A DNA stretch of 64,000 nt, taken from Amoebidium appalachense. Taxonomy: Eukaryota; Ichthyosporea. The notes beneath the pieces are model-generated. The model was not told where the DNA came from, did no database searches, and saw only the letters and a list, made by a program, of their open reading frames with translations. Within the stretch, counting starts at the first letter, position 1; every line of letters starts with the position of its first letter. The position numbers and the translations under genes were made by a program. Below, piece by piece: positions 24,694 through 35,993 of the stretch. Location of the stretch: contig CAVNZM010000006.1 in the NCBI GenBank assembly GCA_963693365.1, positions 7,006,001 to 7,070,000 on the forward strand. The letters are read 5' to 3'.

Positions 24694-26750
24694 ATGCCCC
24701 CTAATTTTTCTAAGGATTCCACAGCTATGCCACGTCATGTCTTTGCCGCCTCTGATTTGTTTCCTGTTCCGGCCATTCCTGTGCCGGACCGTTCTGGACA
24801 AGCCCGTCTACGGAGTCAACGCCGTCGGCAACGTCTGTCTCACCGCCTGAAGGGGGTTACCTTGGCTAACCGTTGTCTTGGTGCCCTCAACGAGCTGTGG
24901 GCAGGCAGCCCTTGCCCATTCCCGACCCGGTTGGTGAACAGTCACCACCATGCCCTGTGGACCTTTGTCCTTAGGGCCAGCTACGATGCTATACGCGCGG
25001 GTGTCTACGACGCTCAGCCTGCGAGTAGTGTCTTGGCTGCGTTCCCCGCGGCCTACCCTGTATTGACAGGATGGCTACCTCTCACGGCGGCAAATGCCGC
25101 TTTGCCACCCCCTGGGGTTGGAGCCACAGTGGACGTGTTGCAGTTTTTGTCTCCTACGCTACAGCCGTTTTTGGCCAACTGCGACGGCGGCCTTCTCAAG
25201 CCTGTTCCGCCGACGCCTGCAGAGCTGCACCGCATCCGACCGGCGCATCACGTTCCCAGTGGGGAATACGGTCCCCTGATTCTTCGGCTTCAAGACTGCG
25301 GCATGGTGCACTATTTCGAGGCGAAGGAAAAACCACTGGCCATCAATGGGCTGTTTGGGGTCCCCAAAGACACCAGAGCCCGCGTCATTTTTGACGGCCG
25401 CCGTGGCAACCTGTTCTTTGCCCGTGATCATCCTGCCCTCCAGGTGCACCTGCCCAACCCTGCCGATTTTGCCGATCTGTTGCTGGGGCCTGAGGATTGC
25501 CTCTATTTTGGCAAGTCGGACATGGACAACCAGTTCCATCGTCTTCTTGCCCCCGAGTGGCTGTGGCGGTACTTCGGCTTGCCGCCTGTGTCTTCGGAGG
25601 CTGTTGGCATTTCTGGGCCCGACCGGCTTGTGTACCCGGCCCTTAAGACCGTGCCCATGGGCTGGGTGCATTCTGTGCTTGTGGCTCAAGACGTCCATGG
25701 GCAGTTGGCTGACCGAGCCGGCATGCCCCGCATTGAGCGCCTCTGTGCGATAGTGCCGCGGCCTGTGGAGGCCACGCAGCATGCCCTGTATGTGGACGAC
25801 TGTGGCTGGGTCGGCACAGATGCCACCGCCATCAATCGTCAGCGTGAATCGTATCATGGCGTCACCGGCCCGGCTGGTCTTCCCTCCAATGTCAAGAAGG
25901 ATGTGGCTGCTGGTTCGTCGTCCTCTATGGTGCTCTGCTAGGCCTGGAAATGCATCGCTCTGGGATATTGCGCCCGTCTGTCGCTTCCTTGTGCCGTCTG
26001 GTGGCGGAAACCCAGGCCGTGTTGCGTCGTGGTGTCGTCACGCAGCTCCGTTTGCAGCAGTTGCTTGGTGGTTGGGTGTGGGCGGCACTGCTGCAGCGGC
26101 CGCTTTTGTCGGTTCTGAGTGCCGTCTACAGTTTTGTGGAGCAGCTGGGGGGTCGGGAACAGCCCCTTCCCCCGCCCGTGGTGTGGGAGCTTCAGGCGAT
26201 GTGTGCTTTGGCCCCTTTGATGCGTTGTGATTTGCGTTCTGGGTTTGCTAGCACCATGTTCTGCACTGATGCTTCCTTGTTGGGTGGTGCAGTGGTGTCC
26301 CGGGTGCTTCCAGCAACGCTTCTCCGCGAAGTGCTGCCTCACTGCAACCGGCGTGGCCACTACAGCCAGCTGTCTGGTCCTGTGCACGAGCCAAGCCCGT
26401 CCGCCCCCCCGGCACCTATCCTGGCAGCTGTTGGTGGCCGGTGGACCACCAACATCAGTCATCGTTGGCGCCACTCCGACCACATCAACATTCTGGAGGG
26501 AGAAGCCTTGCTCCTGGGGCTTCGTCGATTAGGTCGGTCTACGGCTGCCCGGGGCACTCGCTACCTTTGGGGCCTTGATTCGACGGCGCTGCTTGGGGCT
26601 GTTGCTAAGGGTCGTTCAGCCTCCCGACGCCTGAACCGTGTATGCCGCCAGGTGGCTGCCTACACGCTTGCCCTCGACATTCGTTTGTATTGTGTGTGGC
26701 TGCCGTCAGCCCACAATCCTGCAGATGGTCCCTCGCGGTTTTCTGGCTGA
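24694..26750 (+). pseudogene. Reverse transcriptase/RNase H of copy E, one frameshift
   Basis: About 685 codons, starting MPPNFSKD 78 bp after the Gag stop. RT: VPKDTRARVIFDGRRGN (motif 2), KSDMDNQFHRLL (motif A), VPMGWVHSVLVAQ (motif B), ALYVDDCGWVG (motif C). RNase H: CTDASLLGG, INILEGEALLLGL, LWGLDSTALL, WLPSAHNPADGPSR. All expected catalytic acids are present. A two-base insertion at about 25932 (GTGCTCTGCTAG against GTGCTGCTAG) creates a stop just before the RNase H region. Otherwise the gene would make a single RT-RNase H polypeptide that copies element RNA and removes the RNA strand. Confidence 0.8.
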
Positions 26751-27654
26751 CCAGGCCATAAAGCCCCCAACCCTCAAGGCCTACCGGGATGCTGTTGTTG
26801 AGTTCCTGGATTGGTTGCCCCCTGGTACCGACACCAAGTCCCCCGCCGAACTGGACGACCTCCTGGTGGAGTATTTTGAGGAGTGTTATGCCATTGATCC
26901 ATCGCGTGGCCAGCGTCAGCGCTGTGTCAACACAGCTGCCGGCATCAAGCATTTCATGCCACGCCTGGGTCCACACCTGCAGGCCGCCCAACGGAGCCTG
27001 CAGGGCTGGAACCGGCTTGTTCCAGCAAAGACCACGCCCCCGCTTCCGTTTTCATTGGTCCTTGTCATTGGCCATCATTTGTATTCCATAATTGGCCCAT
27101 TGTTTGGTATTGCTGTTTTGCTCGGATTTGAGTGTTATTTTCGTGTCAGTGAGCTGCTTATGCTCACCCGTGCGGATCTTATTTTGCCCGACGACCCCGT
27201 TCCCCACGACATGCCACCCGGTACAGGCGGCATCCGCCTGGCCGACACCAAGACCGGTCCAAATCAGTTTGTCCCCATCACCGATCCGTCCCTGTTGGCC
27301 ATCCTGTCTTTCTGGTTCCGTGGTGCCCCCCCTTCTGCGCGGCTGTTTCCTTTCTCGTATGATGTTCTGCGTGCCAAGTTCCACGCGGCATGTGACTCCC
27401 TCGGCCTCAACGAGTATGGGTTCCATCTTCACAGTCTTCGCCATGGTGGTGCCTCGAGAGACTATGTCAGGGGTGTTTCAGTAGAGACGATTGCTCTGCG
27501 TGGTCGATGGAGATCGCATGCCTCCCTCCGCCGGTATGTGCAGGCCGGCCAGTCTCTTGTTCTTTCTATTCGCGTGCCTGCGTCGCTCCTTGCCCGGGCT
27601 GCAGCGCTGCGTCAGTCACCCACGGCATGGTTTGTTCCTTCCCGTGCCAGGTAG
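26725..27654 (+). CDS. Tyrosine recombinase (integrase) of copy E, intact frame
   Basis: 309 codons from ATG 26725, which overlaps the last 26 bp of the RNase H frame in another phase. This fits reinitiation or frameshift coupling. The N-terminal half (QAIKPPTLKAYRDAVVEFLD) resembles a core-binding domain. The catalytic half has the first Arg in CYFRVSELLMLTR, the His-x-x-Arg box in HLHSLRHGGAS, GRWRSHASLRRY with the presumed Tyr nucleophile, and a short basic tail. This is the DIRS-type recombinase that inserts a circular DNA copy without target duplication. Of the three copies that reach this region, this one alone has the seven-C run at about 27326-27332 that keeps the frame open (C1 and F have six). 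The ATG was chosen because the upstream extension in the same frame is antiphase RNase H sequence. Confidence 0.85.
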   Translation: MVPRGFLADQAIKPPTLKAYRDAVVEFLDWLPPGTDTKSPAELDDLLVEYFEECYAIDPSRGQRQRCVNTAAGIKHFMPRLGPHLQAAQRSLQGWNRLVPAKTTPPLPFSLVLVIGHHLYSIIGPLFGIAVLLGFECYFRVSELLMLTRADLILPDDPVPHDMPPGTGGIRLADTKTGPNQFVPITDPSLLAILSFWFRGAPPSARLFPFSYDVLRAKFHAACDSLGLNEYGFHLHSLRHGGASRDYVRGVSVETIALRGRWRSHASLRRYVQAGQSLVLSIRVPASLLARAAALRQSPTAWFVPSRAR

Positions 27655-28440
27655 GGAGTGGTGGAGCACACCTGTGCCTGCTTGTGAGATTGATCCACAG
27701 GCACCGGCTCATGTATCCCCTTGCTGGGGCTGGTAAAGACGACGTTGGCATAAGAATATTTAGTTTGTAAACGTGTTTTCTTTGCAGGAGAATTAGATAG
27801 CTCCGTTGGAGTGAAATTGTGTGTTGCGGGTGTGCTGTAAAATTCGTAGTAGTAGCATGGTGTAGGCCTTGGTGTGTTTGATGTGTGTGCAAAGTTTCAG
27901 GCTGCTAGCATTTTTATTTAGGGAGCTGTAGCTGTTTTTATGTTCTGTGGGATATGCCATATGGATATATTGATGAGTTTGAGTTATATCTAGTCCGAAA
28001 TGGGCGGCAATTGATTTGGTCTTTGTGATCTAGGGGTTTTAGCCACTTGTAAAAAAATTTCATTGGTTGATGTGCAGCAAAAATTCCATTTTGGTAGATT
28101 TCATGGATTTGATAGGTTTTAAGTCATTTCTCATATTTCCATTGGCAAGTGGGCCGCGCTATATAATGAGCTTGCGCGGCCCCAGGGAGGTCAGTTGCGG
28201 CGCTACTGAGCGCGTTTAGGTCTCTTTAGGCCCAATTTTTTAGCTAAGTTTTTGCCCACCCACCACACCCTTTGCCTATTTAGGCACTAGGCTACGTTTT
28301 TTGAGCATGTTTCTGTATGACATTTGTCATTCTTTTCATTGCTCCTGTGGAGCACACCTGTGCCTGCTTGTGAGATTGATCCACAGGCACCGGCTCATGT
28401 ATCCCCTTGCTGGGGCTGGTAAAGACGACGTTGGCATAAG
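27655..28440 (+). repeat. B1-A2-B2 terminal repeat block of copy E
   Basis: B1 (about 27660-27756) and B2 (about 28347-28440) share 94 bp from GTGGAGCAC to GGCATAAG. A2 repeats A1. B contains small inverted repeats: GTGCCTG/CAGGCAC and CCCC-TTGCT-GGGG. B2 is preceded by a spacer holding TGCTCC-TGT-GGAGCA. Confidence 0.8.
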
Positions 28441-29235
28441 AAAATGCATTGCTCTGGGATTTTGCACCCGTCTGGTGCTTCCTTGTGCCGTCTGGTGGCG
28501 GAAACCCAGGCCGTGTTGCGTCGTGGTGTCGTCACGCAGCTCCGTTTGCAGCAGTTGCTTGGTGGTTGGGTGTGGGCGGCACTGCTGCAGCGGCCGCTTT
28601 TGTCGGTTCTGAGTGTCGTCTACAGGTTTGTCGAGCAGATGGGGGATCAGGAACAGCCCCTTCCACCGCCCGTGGTGTGGGAGCTTCAGGCGATGTGTGC
28701 TTTGGCCCCGTTGATGCGTTGTGATTTGCGTTCTGGGTTTGCGGTGATGTCCTGCACTGATGTTGTTGGGTGGTGCAGTGGTGCCCTGGGTGCTTCCAGC
28801 AGCGCTTCTCCGCCAAGTGCTGCCTCACTTCAACCGGCATGGCCACTACAGCCAGCTTTCTGGTTCCGTGCACGAGCCAAGCCCGTCTGCCTCCCCAGCA
28901 CCTATCCTGGCAGCTGTTGGTGGCCGGTGGACCACCAACATCAATCATCGTTGGCGCCACTCCGACCACATCAACATCTGGAAGGAGAAGCCTTGCTTCT
29001 GGGGCTTCGTCGATTAGGTCGGTCTATGGCTGCCCAGGGCTCCCGCTACCTTTGGGGCCTTGATTCGACGGCGCTGCTTGGGGCTGTTGCTAAGGGTCGT
29101 TCAGCATCCCAAAGCCTTAACCGTGTATGCCGGCAGGTGGCTGCCTACACGCTTGCCCTCGACATTCGTTTGTATTGTGTGTGGCTGCCGTCAGCACACA
29201 ATCCTGCAGATGGTACCTCACGGTATTCTGGCTGA
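28441..29235 (+). pseudogene. RT/RNase H 3' part of copy D
   Basis: Continues the RT frame interrupted at 22826, starting MHCSGILHPSGASLC. The RNase H TDAS region is damaged (FAVMSCTD then a shifted stretch) with two or more indels between 28740 and 28980. The LDST and PSAHNPAD motifs are kept in the last open part. Confidence 0.75.
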
Positions 29236-29586
29236 CCTGGCCATAAAGCCCCCAACCCTCAAGGCCTACCGGGATGCTGTTGTTGAGTTCCTGGATTGGT
29301 TGCCCCCTGGCACCGACACCAAGTCCCCCGTTGAACTGGACGACCTCCTGGTGGAGTATTTTGAGGAGTGTTATGCCATATGATCCATCGCGTGGCCAGC
29401 GTCAGCGCTGTGTCAACACAGTAGCCGGCATCAAATATTTGGAGATCGCATGCCTCCCTCCGCCGGTATGTGCAGGCCGGCCAGTCTCTTGTTCTTTCTA
29501 TTCGGGTGCCTGCGTTGCTCCTTGGCCGGGCTGCAGCGCTGCATCAGTCACCCACAGCATGGTTCGTTCCTTCCCGTGCCAGGTAG
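29210..29586 (+). pseudogene. Recombinase of copy D with internal deletion
   Basis: The N-terminal ~70 codons are present with a one-base shift near 29380. The sequence then jumps at 29436/29437 to the last ~50 codons. Both the first catalytic Arg and the His-x-x-Arg box are deleted. Confidence 0.75.
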
Positions 29587-29589
29587 GGA

Positions 29590-30382
29590 GTGGTGGAGCA
29601 CACCTGTGCCTGCTTGTGAGATTGATCCACAGGCACCGGTTCATGTACCCCCTTGCTGGGGCTGGTAAAGACGACGTTGGCATAAGAATATTTAGTTTGA
29701 TAACGTGTTTTCTTTGCAGGAGAATTAGATAGCCCCGTTGGAGTGAAACTGTGTGTTGCGAGTGTGCTGTAAAATCCGTAGTAGTAGTATGTTGTAGGCC
29801 TTGGCGTGTTTGATGTGTGTGCAAAGTTTCAGGCTGCTAGCATTTTTATTTAGGGAGCTGTAGTTGTTTTTATGTTCTGTGGGATATGCCATATGGATAT
29901 TTTGATGAGTGTGGGTTATATCTTGTCCGAAATGGGCGGCAATTGATTTGGTCTTTGTGATCTAGGGGTTTTCGCCACTTGTGAAAATTTTTCATTTGTT
30001 GATGTGCAGCAAAAATTCCATTTTGGGTAGATTTCATGGATTTGATAGGTTCTAAGTCATTTCTTCATATTTCCATAGGCAAAAATGTGGGCCGCGCTAT
30101 ATATTGCGCTTGCGCGGCCCCAGGGAGGTCAGTTGCGGCGCTACTGAGCGCGTTTAGGTCTCTTTAGGCCCAATGTTTTAGCTAAGTTTTTGCCCACCCA
30201 CCACACCCTTTGCCTATTTAGGCACTAGGCTACGTTTTTTGAGCATGTTTCTGTATGACATTTGTCATTCTTTTCATTGCTCCTGTGGAGCACACCTGTG
30301 CCTGCTTGTGAGATTGATCCACAGGCACCGGCTCATGTATCCCCTTGCTGGGGCTGGTAAAGACGACGTTGGCATAAGAAGC
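29590..30382 (+). repeat. B1-A2-B2 block of copy D
   Basis: Same order as in copy E: B1 to about 29686, A2 to about 30195, spacer, B2 ending GGCATAAG at about 30380. Slightly more diverged than E's. Confidence 0.8.
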
Positions 30383-30575
30383 GAACTTCTCGTGCGCCTG
30401 GACGAGCTAAGTCAGACATCGGCTCACACTAATATACATATCATTGTCTGTTCCCTCTCCCTTCCCCTAGTGGCACCGCAGAGTCTAAGTCTACATTTCA
30501 TACCACCTCCCCCCCCCCCCCTCCCCCCCCCTCTACTCCTTCCTGTTCATCAATACATTTGGCAGATAGCACTAT
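30383..30575 (+). repeat. Fragment of an unknown dispersed repeat, second copy at about 46530-46740
   Basis: Shares the GCACGAGCTAAGTC-like start, CTCACTCTAATATACATATC, CCCTCTCCCTTCCCCTAGTG, a C-run, and TACTCCTTCCTG with the segment at 46530-46740. In both, one frame gives an ELLVRLDELS or ELYRRLHELS type peptide before the pyrimidine tract, so it may be the end of a coding exon. It stops exactly where the inverted repeat at 30576 begins. Confidence 0.6.
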
Positions 30576-31091
30576 GGGGGTTTACGCTGTATACTCGGGG
30601 CAGAGAGAAACCAGTCTCAGGTATGGGGGGGGTTTTGCTCGGAATATCCCCTCAGCGATATATCATGATCACGTACATAGACACACTGCAGATCGTCCGA
30701 CCCATCCGCGAACGATGGCTCCTGAGCCACTAATTAGACTTAGAAAATTTCCCAGATTTTTAAACAGCTGGCAGATTAAAATTCGCCTATTGCCGGCGTC
30801 CGAGTGGCTAATATAGAACAGATGGTATAAATCATTCGTAGATCACATCAGCGTTTCCGATGATTACACGTATATTTCTTTCCCGTATCATGGTTCAATT
30901 TTGGGGCGCTTGAGATTAATCTCAATACTTGACCGATGACCCCCACAGGCAATTTGCGAAGGGATTCATGCTGGTGTATTCCAAACCCCGAGCCATGTGC
31001 CCAGCGGGCAGCTCGGCAGTCTACAGCTGCAGCTGGCGCTGCAACACAAACGTACGTTCTTTGCGGCCTCAAAGTTAGTGTTACTTCACAC

Positions 31092-31941
31092 AATGGCCAC
31101 AAAACTCCGTTTCAAAGTGCAGTGTATACTTCATATCAACACAAAAAATGGCAGGCGCTAACTTCTTTGCTTTCGCTGTGTTCCAAAACGGACTCCCCAT
31201 GCCTCTCACTAAGATCCCTAGAACAGTCCCAGAAAACACAGTTTTTGCTGACGAAAACGTGCTCGTGCAAAACAATTATGCACCCAAAAAGGCTTGCTTC
31301 GTTGCACAAACACCCTTCACAAAAGAAAACGTGTTCCTCGTGTTATGGTCTTCGAAGGTAAACGGGGCACTTTACGCGTGGTGCCATGATCTAAGTGTCT
31401 TTAAGCCTTCTGAAAGACAGGTGGAGGTAGACGCGTGGCGCGAGAAAGTCAGCAAGGAAAAGGGCCCTGTGCCTTTCAGATTAGAACTCGAATGAATGCT
31501 AACAAGAAAATGTATGCTGGCCCTCTGAAGTATGACGTGAATGGTGCGGTTTGGACGGAGTTAGCATACTACGCAAAGAAAAATGTCTGCGCGACCGTTG
31601 TTGAAGCCATAGAAGATCAAGGCGAGCTAACAATTAAGACAATCTTTGAAAATCTGCAGGATGCAAAGAAGTTTTTTAACACCGAGGATGGACTAGACCA
31701 CAGTGCTAAGGTCACCAGCAAGCCTCTATTTAGAAACTATACTGAATTTGTTAAGAAAACACGTAAAAATGGCATAGTAGAGGACGTGATTGTGAAAAGG
31801 AAACAGCCTATAGGTCATCGTACCCTGGTGGTCACCGAAGAGAATCCTCTGGTTTTTGAACTTAGGCGTGGCAAGAAAGGCGGCTGCGCTTTGTACATCT
31901 CTTTTGCATACAAACAGGAGCAGTGTATTGTCTGTCGTAAG
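31092..31941 (+). pseudogene. Unknown gene on plus strand, frame split three ways
   Basis: Not recognised. Three consecutive frames look coding: 31092-31160 (MATKLRFKVQCILHINTK), 31148-31495 (MAGANFFAFAVFQNG to FRLELE), and from the ATG at 31490 (MNANKKMYAGPLKYDVNG to CIVCRK). The second and third overlap as ATGA (stop and start sharing bases). The last frame ends at AAG before GTAATA, a plausible donor at 31942. Either this is one protein with two frameshifts (the first after an A-run) or overlapping frames with coupled translation. The C-terminal part is Lys/Glu-rich. No membrane segment or known motif is seen. A downstream exon, if any, was displaced by the solo YR repeat at 32072. Confidence 0.4.
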
Positions 31942-32071
31942 GTAATAATCTTTCTGTTGTGAAACAACAATAGGTGGGGTTTTGCTCTATAAGGTTTGTA
32001 TTCAATTTGTCCGCTGGTACCGGTAGGGAGGGAGTAAGTCACTAGTCTGGGTTGTGCCCAGGGTAATAGTA

Positions 32072-32766
32072 GTTCTTATGCCAACGTCGTCTTTACCAGC
32101 CCCAGCAAGGGGATACATGAGCCGGTGCCTGTGGATCAATCTCACAAGCAGGCACAGGTGCTCCACAGGAGCAATGAAAAGAATGACAAATGTCATACAG
32201 AAACATGCTCAAAAAACGTAGCCTAGTGCCTAAATAGGCAAAGGGTGTGGTGGGTGGGCAAAAACTTAGCTAAAAAATTGGGCCTAAAGAGACCTAAACG
32301 CGCTCAGTAGCGCCGCAACTGACCTCCCTGGGGCCGCGCGAGCTCATTATAGAGCGCGGCCCACATTTTTGCCTATGGAAATATGAAGAAATGACTTAGA
32401 ACCTATCAAATCCATGAAATCTACCAAAGTGGAATTTTTGCTGCACATCAACCAATGAAAAATTTTCACAAGTGGCTAAAATACCTAGATCATAAAGACC
32501 AAATCGATTGCCGCCCATTTCGGACTAGATATAACTCAAACTCATCAATATATCCATATGGCATATCCCACAGAACATAAAAACAGCTACAGCTCCCTAA
32601 ATAAAAATGCTAGCAGCCTGAAACTTTGCACACACATCAAACACACCATGGTCTACAGCATTATACTACCACGAAGTTTACAGCACACTCGCAACACACA
32701 ATTTCACTCCAACGGGGCTATCTAATTCTCCTGCAAAGAAAACACGTTTACAAACTTAATATAAAT
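32072..32766 (-). mobile_element. Solo A-B2 repeat of the YR family
   Basis: Complete solo copy, B2 end on the left (TTCTTATGCC) and A outer end on the right. It is inserted in non-YR sequence. Flanks differ on the two sides, so no target duplication is visible. Confidence 0.8.
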
Positions 32767-33771
<1,005 letters not shown>

Positions 33772-34739
33772 TCAGGCTTGATCAAACCATTTGTCCCTGA
33801 CACGTTTCCTCAAGTCAGATAAACTCCCGGTGGTATCAATCTCCACACCCCTTTCACCGAGGTCACTGCATACCTTCAAAAGGTCCCCCCTATTCATCTT
33901 CTGTATTTTTTTCAAATCTAGAATACGGGGAGTGATAGACACAGAATTTGCATATTCCTCAGCGGTTTTAACAAAACTCTCAGTGCCACTCAATTTTCCA
34001 GTCAAAACACATTCATACACTTGCATATAAGCAGCACTCTTGCAAAAATCACACTTCTGCCTGCCACCATTGACATCTCGTCTCACCTCCCCCCACCTTC
34101 CGCCCGCACCTCAGCCCTCCCCTCAACTCCCCTCTCAATCCTGGCCTCTATTCCCTCCCCCTCATCAGCCAACCCATCCTCAACAACCTCACCCTCCTCG
34201 TCTACACTTGGCAGGCCTTCTATCTCAGCATCGTTAGGCCTGCCACACCAACAAAACTCAAGACTCTCCAACATATATTTTGGTGTCATCTCCCGTGGTC
34301 TGGACCAATTGCTAAGCACGGTCCTCTTTGGCATTTTGTTCCGCAACCATAGTGTGGGTGCAAATGTGTTTCCATACTTGCCACCATACATTCATATCCT
34401 TGTCCTTCATTTGCCAATTCACAAATGCAAACATTTTTCACAACATGCAGCAAGGACTCGCGTTCCTGCATATCTGCCGCACACAAACCTGTCCCTAGTT
34501 TATCCAGCAGTTCCTCCGTTTGGGCTGGTATGGTTACACCCAACTCAAAAATTGTTGGTGTGTATGATGTGGGGCGGAACAGGGCCACCGTGTTGTGCAG
34601 CTCGATAGCTGCATCTTTCATCTGCAAGGAAATAGGATGTTAAATAAGTGTGAGTGCTTGATTTTGTGTGCCACGTGTGCGGGCAGCGGGGATTCCTGCG
34701 CGCCTGTGCGCGGGCATGCGCGCGCACTTGTGTGTGTGT

Positions 34740-34775
<36 letters not shown>

Positions 34776-35341
34776 ATGTGTGTGTGTGTGTGGGGTGGGG
34801 GGGGGGGGGGGGGAGTGTGTTTGTGTGTGTGTGTGTGTCTGAACGGTGTGTTGAAAATGTGGTTGACGAGCGGTGTGTGTATGTTTATGTTTGCTTGTTA
34901 TACGCAATTCTCATGATTCTTCATGCATTATGTTCAGCAACTCTCACTCTCTTTCTGAGATGAAAGTGACGGTTGTTCTGTTACAAACCACGGTTTTTTT
35001 ACAAGGGGGGGGGAGGGGGGGAAGGGGGGATAGTTCACCTGTTCATACTCCTCCCGCGTCAGGTTCTTTGACGGTGCTGCTGTTAAAACGTCACGTATGG
35101 TGAGACCGAGGCACTGCAAAACACAACGCTCATGAAGCCAGTTTTCGCTTTCTACTAGTAGAGCGGGGTTGGGTGGTATAAGTGTATCCACCAATGTGTG
35201 AATGTTTCGCATGATCGAAGCGGTTTGGTCTCCCTGAAACCTCAGATTCTCGGGACAGGAAAACACCTTCCCGTTGCCGGTCTTTGCTGTCCTTGCCCAT
35301 TCTTTGTAGTACTCGAGTATGGTCACGTGCGCGTCTCGCAT
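33772..35341 (-). pseudogene. Unknown gene with SAP-like C-terminus, two exons
   Basis: Minus strand. Exon 1 runs from ATG 35341 (or earlier in the open frame back to about 35420) to 35039, ending EEYEQ before donor GTGAAC. Exon 2 starts at 34621 after acceptor TTCCTTGCAG and joins in phase (MKDAAIELHN). Frame shifts occur near 34395 and in a G-run at about 34090. Reading through them gives NWSRPREMTPKYM, FCWCGRPND, an acidic Glu/Gly region, KCDFCKSAAYMQVYEC, and MNRGDLLKVCSDLGERG to a stop after WFDQA. The last ~40 residues fit a SAP-type DNA-binding fold, and the Cys pairs could bind zinc. These readings are suggestive only. Three CCAAT motifs lie upstream (about 35435-35505). A DNA-handling role is an inference. 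Confidence 0.4.
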
Positions 35342-35430
35342 GAATGGTTCGTTTTTAAACGGGTTTTCTTTGAGGAACGGCCGCAGCCACGACGACGAAG
35401 TGACATGTGGAATTCGAACTGCCAGCTACT

Positions 35431-35528
35431 TTGCATTCCGATTGGTTAGTCTCTAGGTATGGCTTAGCCAATCAGTTCTCTGTACATAAATGTAAGTGCA
35501 ATGATTGGTCCTGTTTAAGTGTAGCCAT

Positions 35529-35567
<39 letters not shown>
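35431..35567 (-). promoter_or_regulatory. CCAAT-rich upstream region and A-run
   Basis: On the minus strand, CCAAT occurs near 35501, 35473 and 35442, ahead of the unknown gene. A plus-strand A-run lies at about 35531-35567. No clear TATA box is seen for this direction. Confidence 0.3.
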
Positions 35568-35764
35568 GGGGAACCCCAACTAATTGATTTCTCCTTGTAG
35601 TCTTTATGGTGTCTCGCAGAGAAAGTAAACCCTGATATATAGTCACCACCCGACATCTATGTACGTGATCATGATATACCGCTGAGGGGATATTCCGAGC
35701 AAAACCCCCCCCCCCATACCTGAGACTGGTTCTCTTTGCCTCGAGTAAACAGCGTAAACCCCCC

Positions 35765-35993
35765 TCTTACATTCCCCTGTAGCCAATCGGATGTTGTGAG
35801 CAATATCCTGCGTGTATATAAACCGCTAGCCCGCAGATTCGTAGGCCTCTCAGTCGCTGGCACTGCTCCTGAGCAGAATGTGTCCTTAGTCTAGCAAGTT
35901 GGCAGGGCCTCCTGAGGCCCGTAAACGGTTGTTTTCTCTAGTTAAGTATTTTGTTTTTCTTGCTGGGGCGAGTAAAGAGTGACGGCACAAGAA
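35765..35993 (+). mobile_element. Promoter and B-like terminus of a second YR-type repeat
   Basis: CCAAT at 35783-35787 and TATATAAA at 35815-35822 precede CTTGCTGGGG-CGAGTAAAG ending GGCACAAGAA at 35993. The last ~35 bp resemble the B terminus of the main family (CTTGCTGGGG-CTGGTAAAG ending GGCATAAGAA). It interrupts the unknown gene to its right. It is likely a solo repeat of a related family; its left limit is uncertain and could include 35656-35764. Confidence 0.5.

Larger units (their letters stand above)
22827..28440 (+). mobile_element. YR retrotransposon copy E, complete ends, nested in D
   Basis: 5.61 kb with the layout A1 (22827-23323), Gag, RT/RNase H, recombinase, B1 (about 27660-27756), A2 (about 27757-28255), 91-bp spacer, B2 (about 28347-28440). 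This split-direct-repeat plan is that of Ngaro/PAT-type members of the DIRS order. It lies in the RT gene of copy D with no target-site duplication. The B1-A2 junction has the same sequence that a B-to-A circle junction would have. Gag and RT carry frameshifts, but the recombinase frame is open. The class is clear; the exact family is not. Confidence 0.85.
20811..30382 (+). mobile_element. YR retrotransposon copy D, split by copy E
   Basis: The left part is 20811-22826 (Gag from its middle, then RT) and the right part is 28441-30382 (rest of RT/RNase H, deleted recombinase, B1, A2, B2). The RT codons on either side of the 5.6-kb insert join as in uninterrupted copies (CTAGGCCTTG then AAATGCATTG). 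D lacks A1 and the Gag start. It has an internal deletion in the recombinase gene at 29436/29437 and many frameshifts. Its B2 ends at GGCATAAG at about 30380. Confidence 0.85.

Noticed and set aside
30848-31102. Minus-strand 84-residue frame near 31 kb
   Set aside because: Overlaps a plus-strand open stretch leading into the unknown gene and shows no motif.
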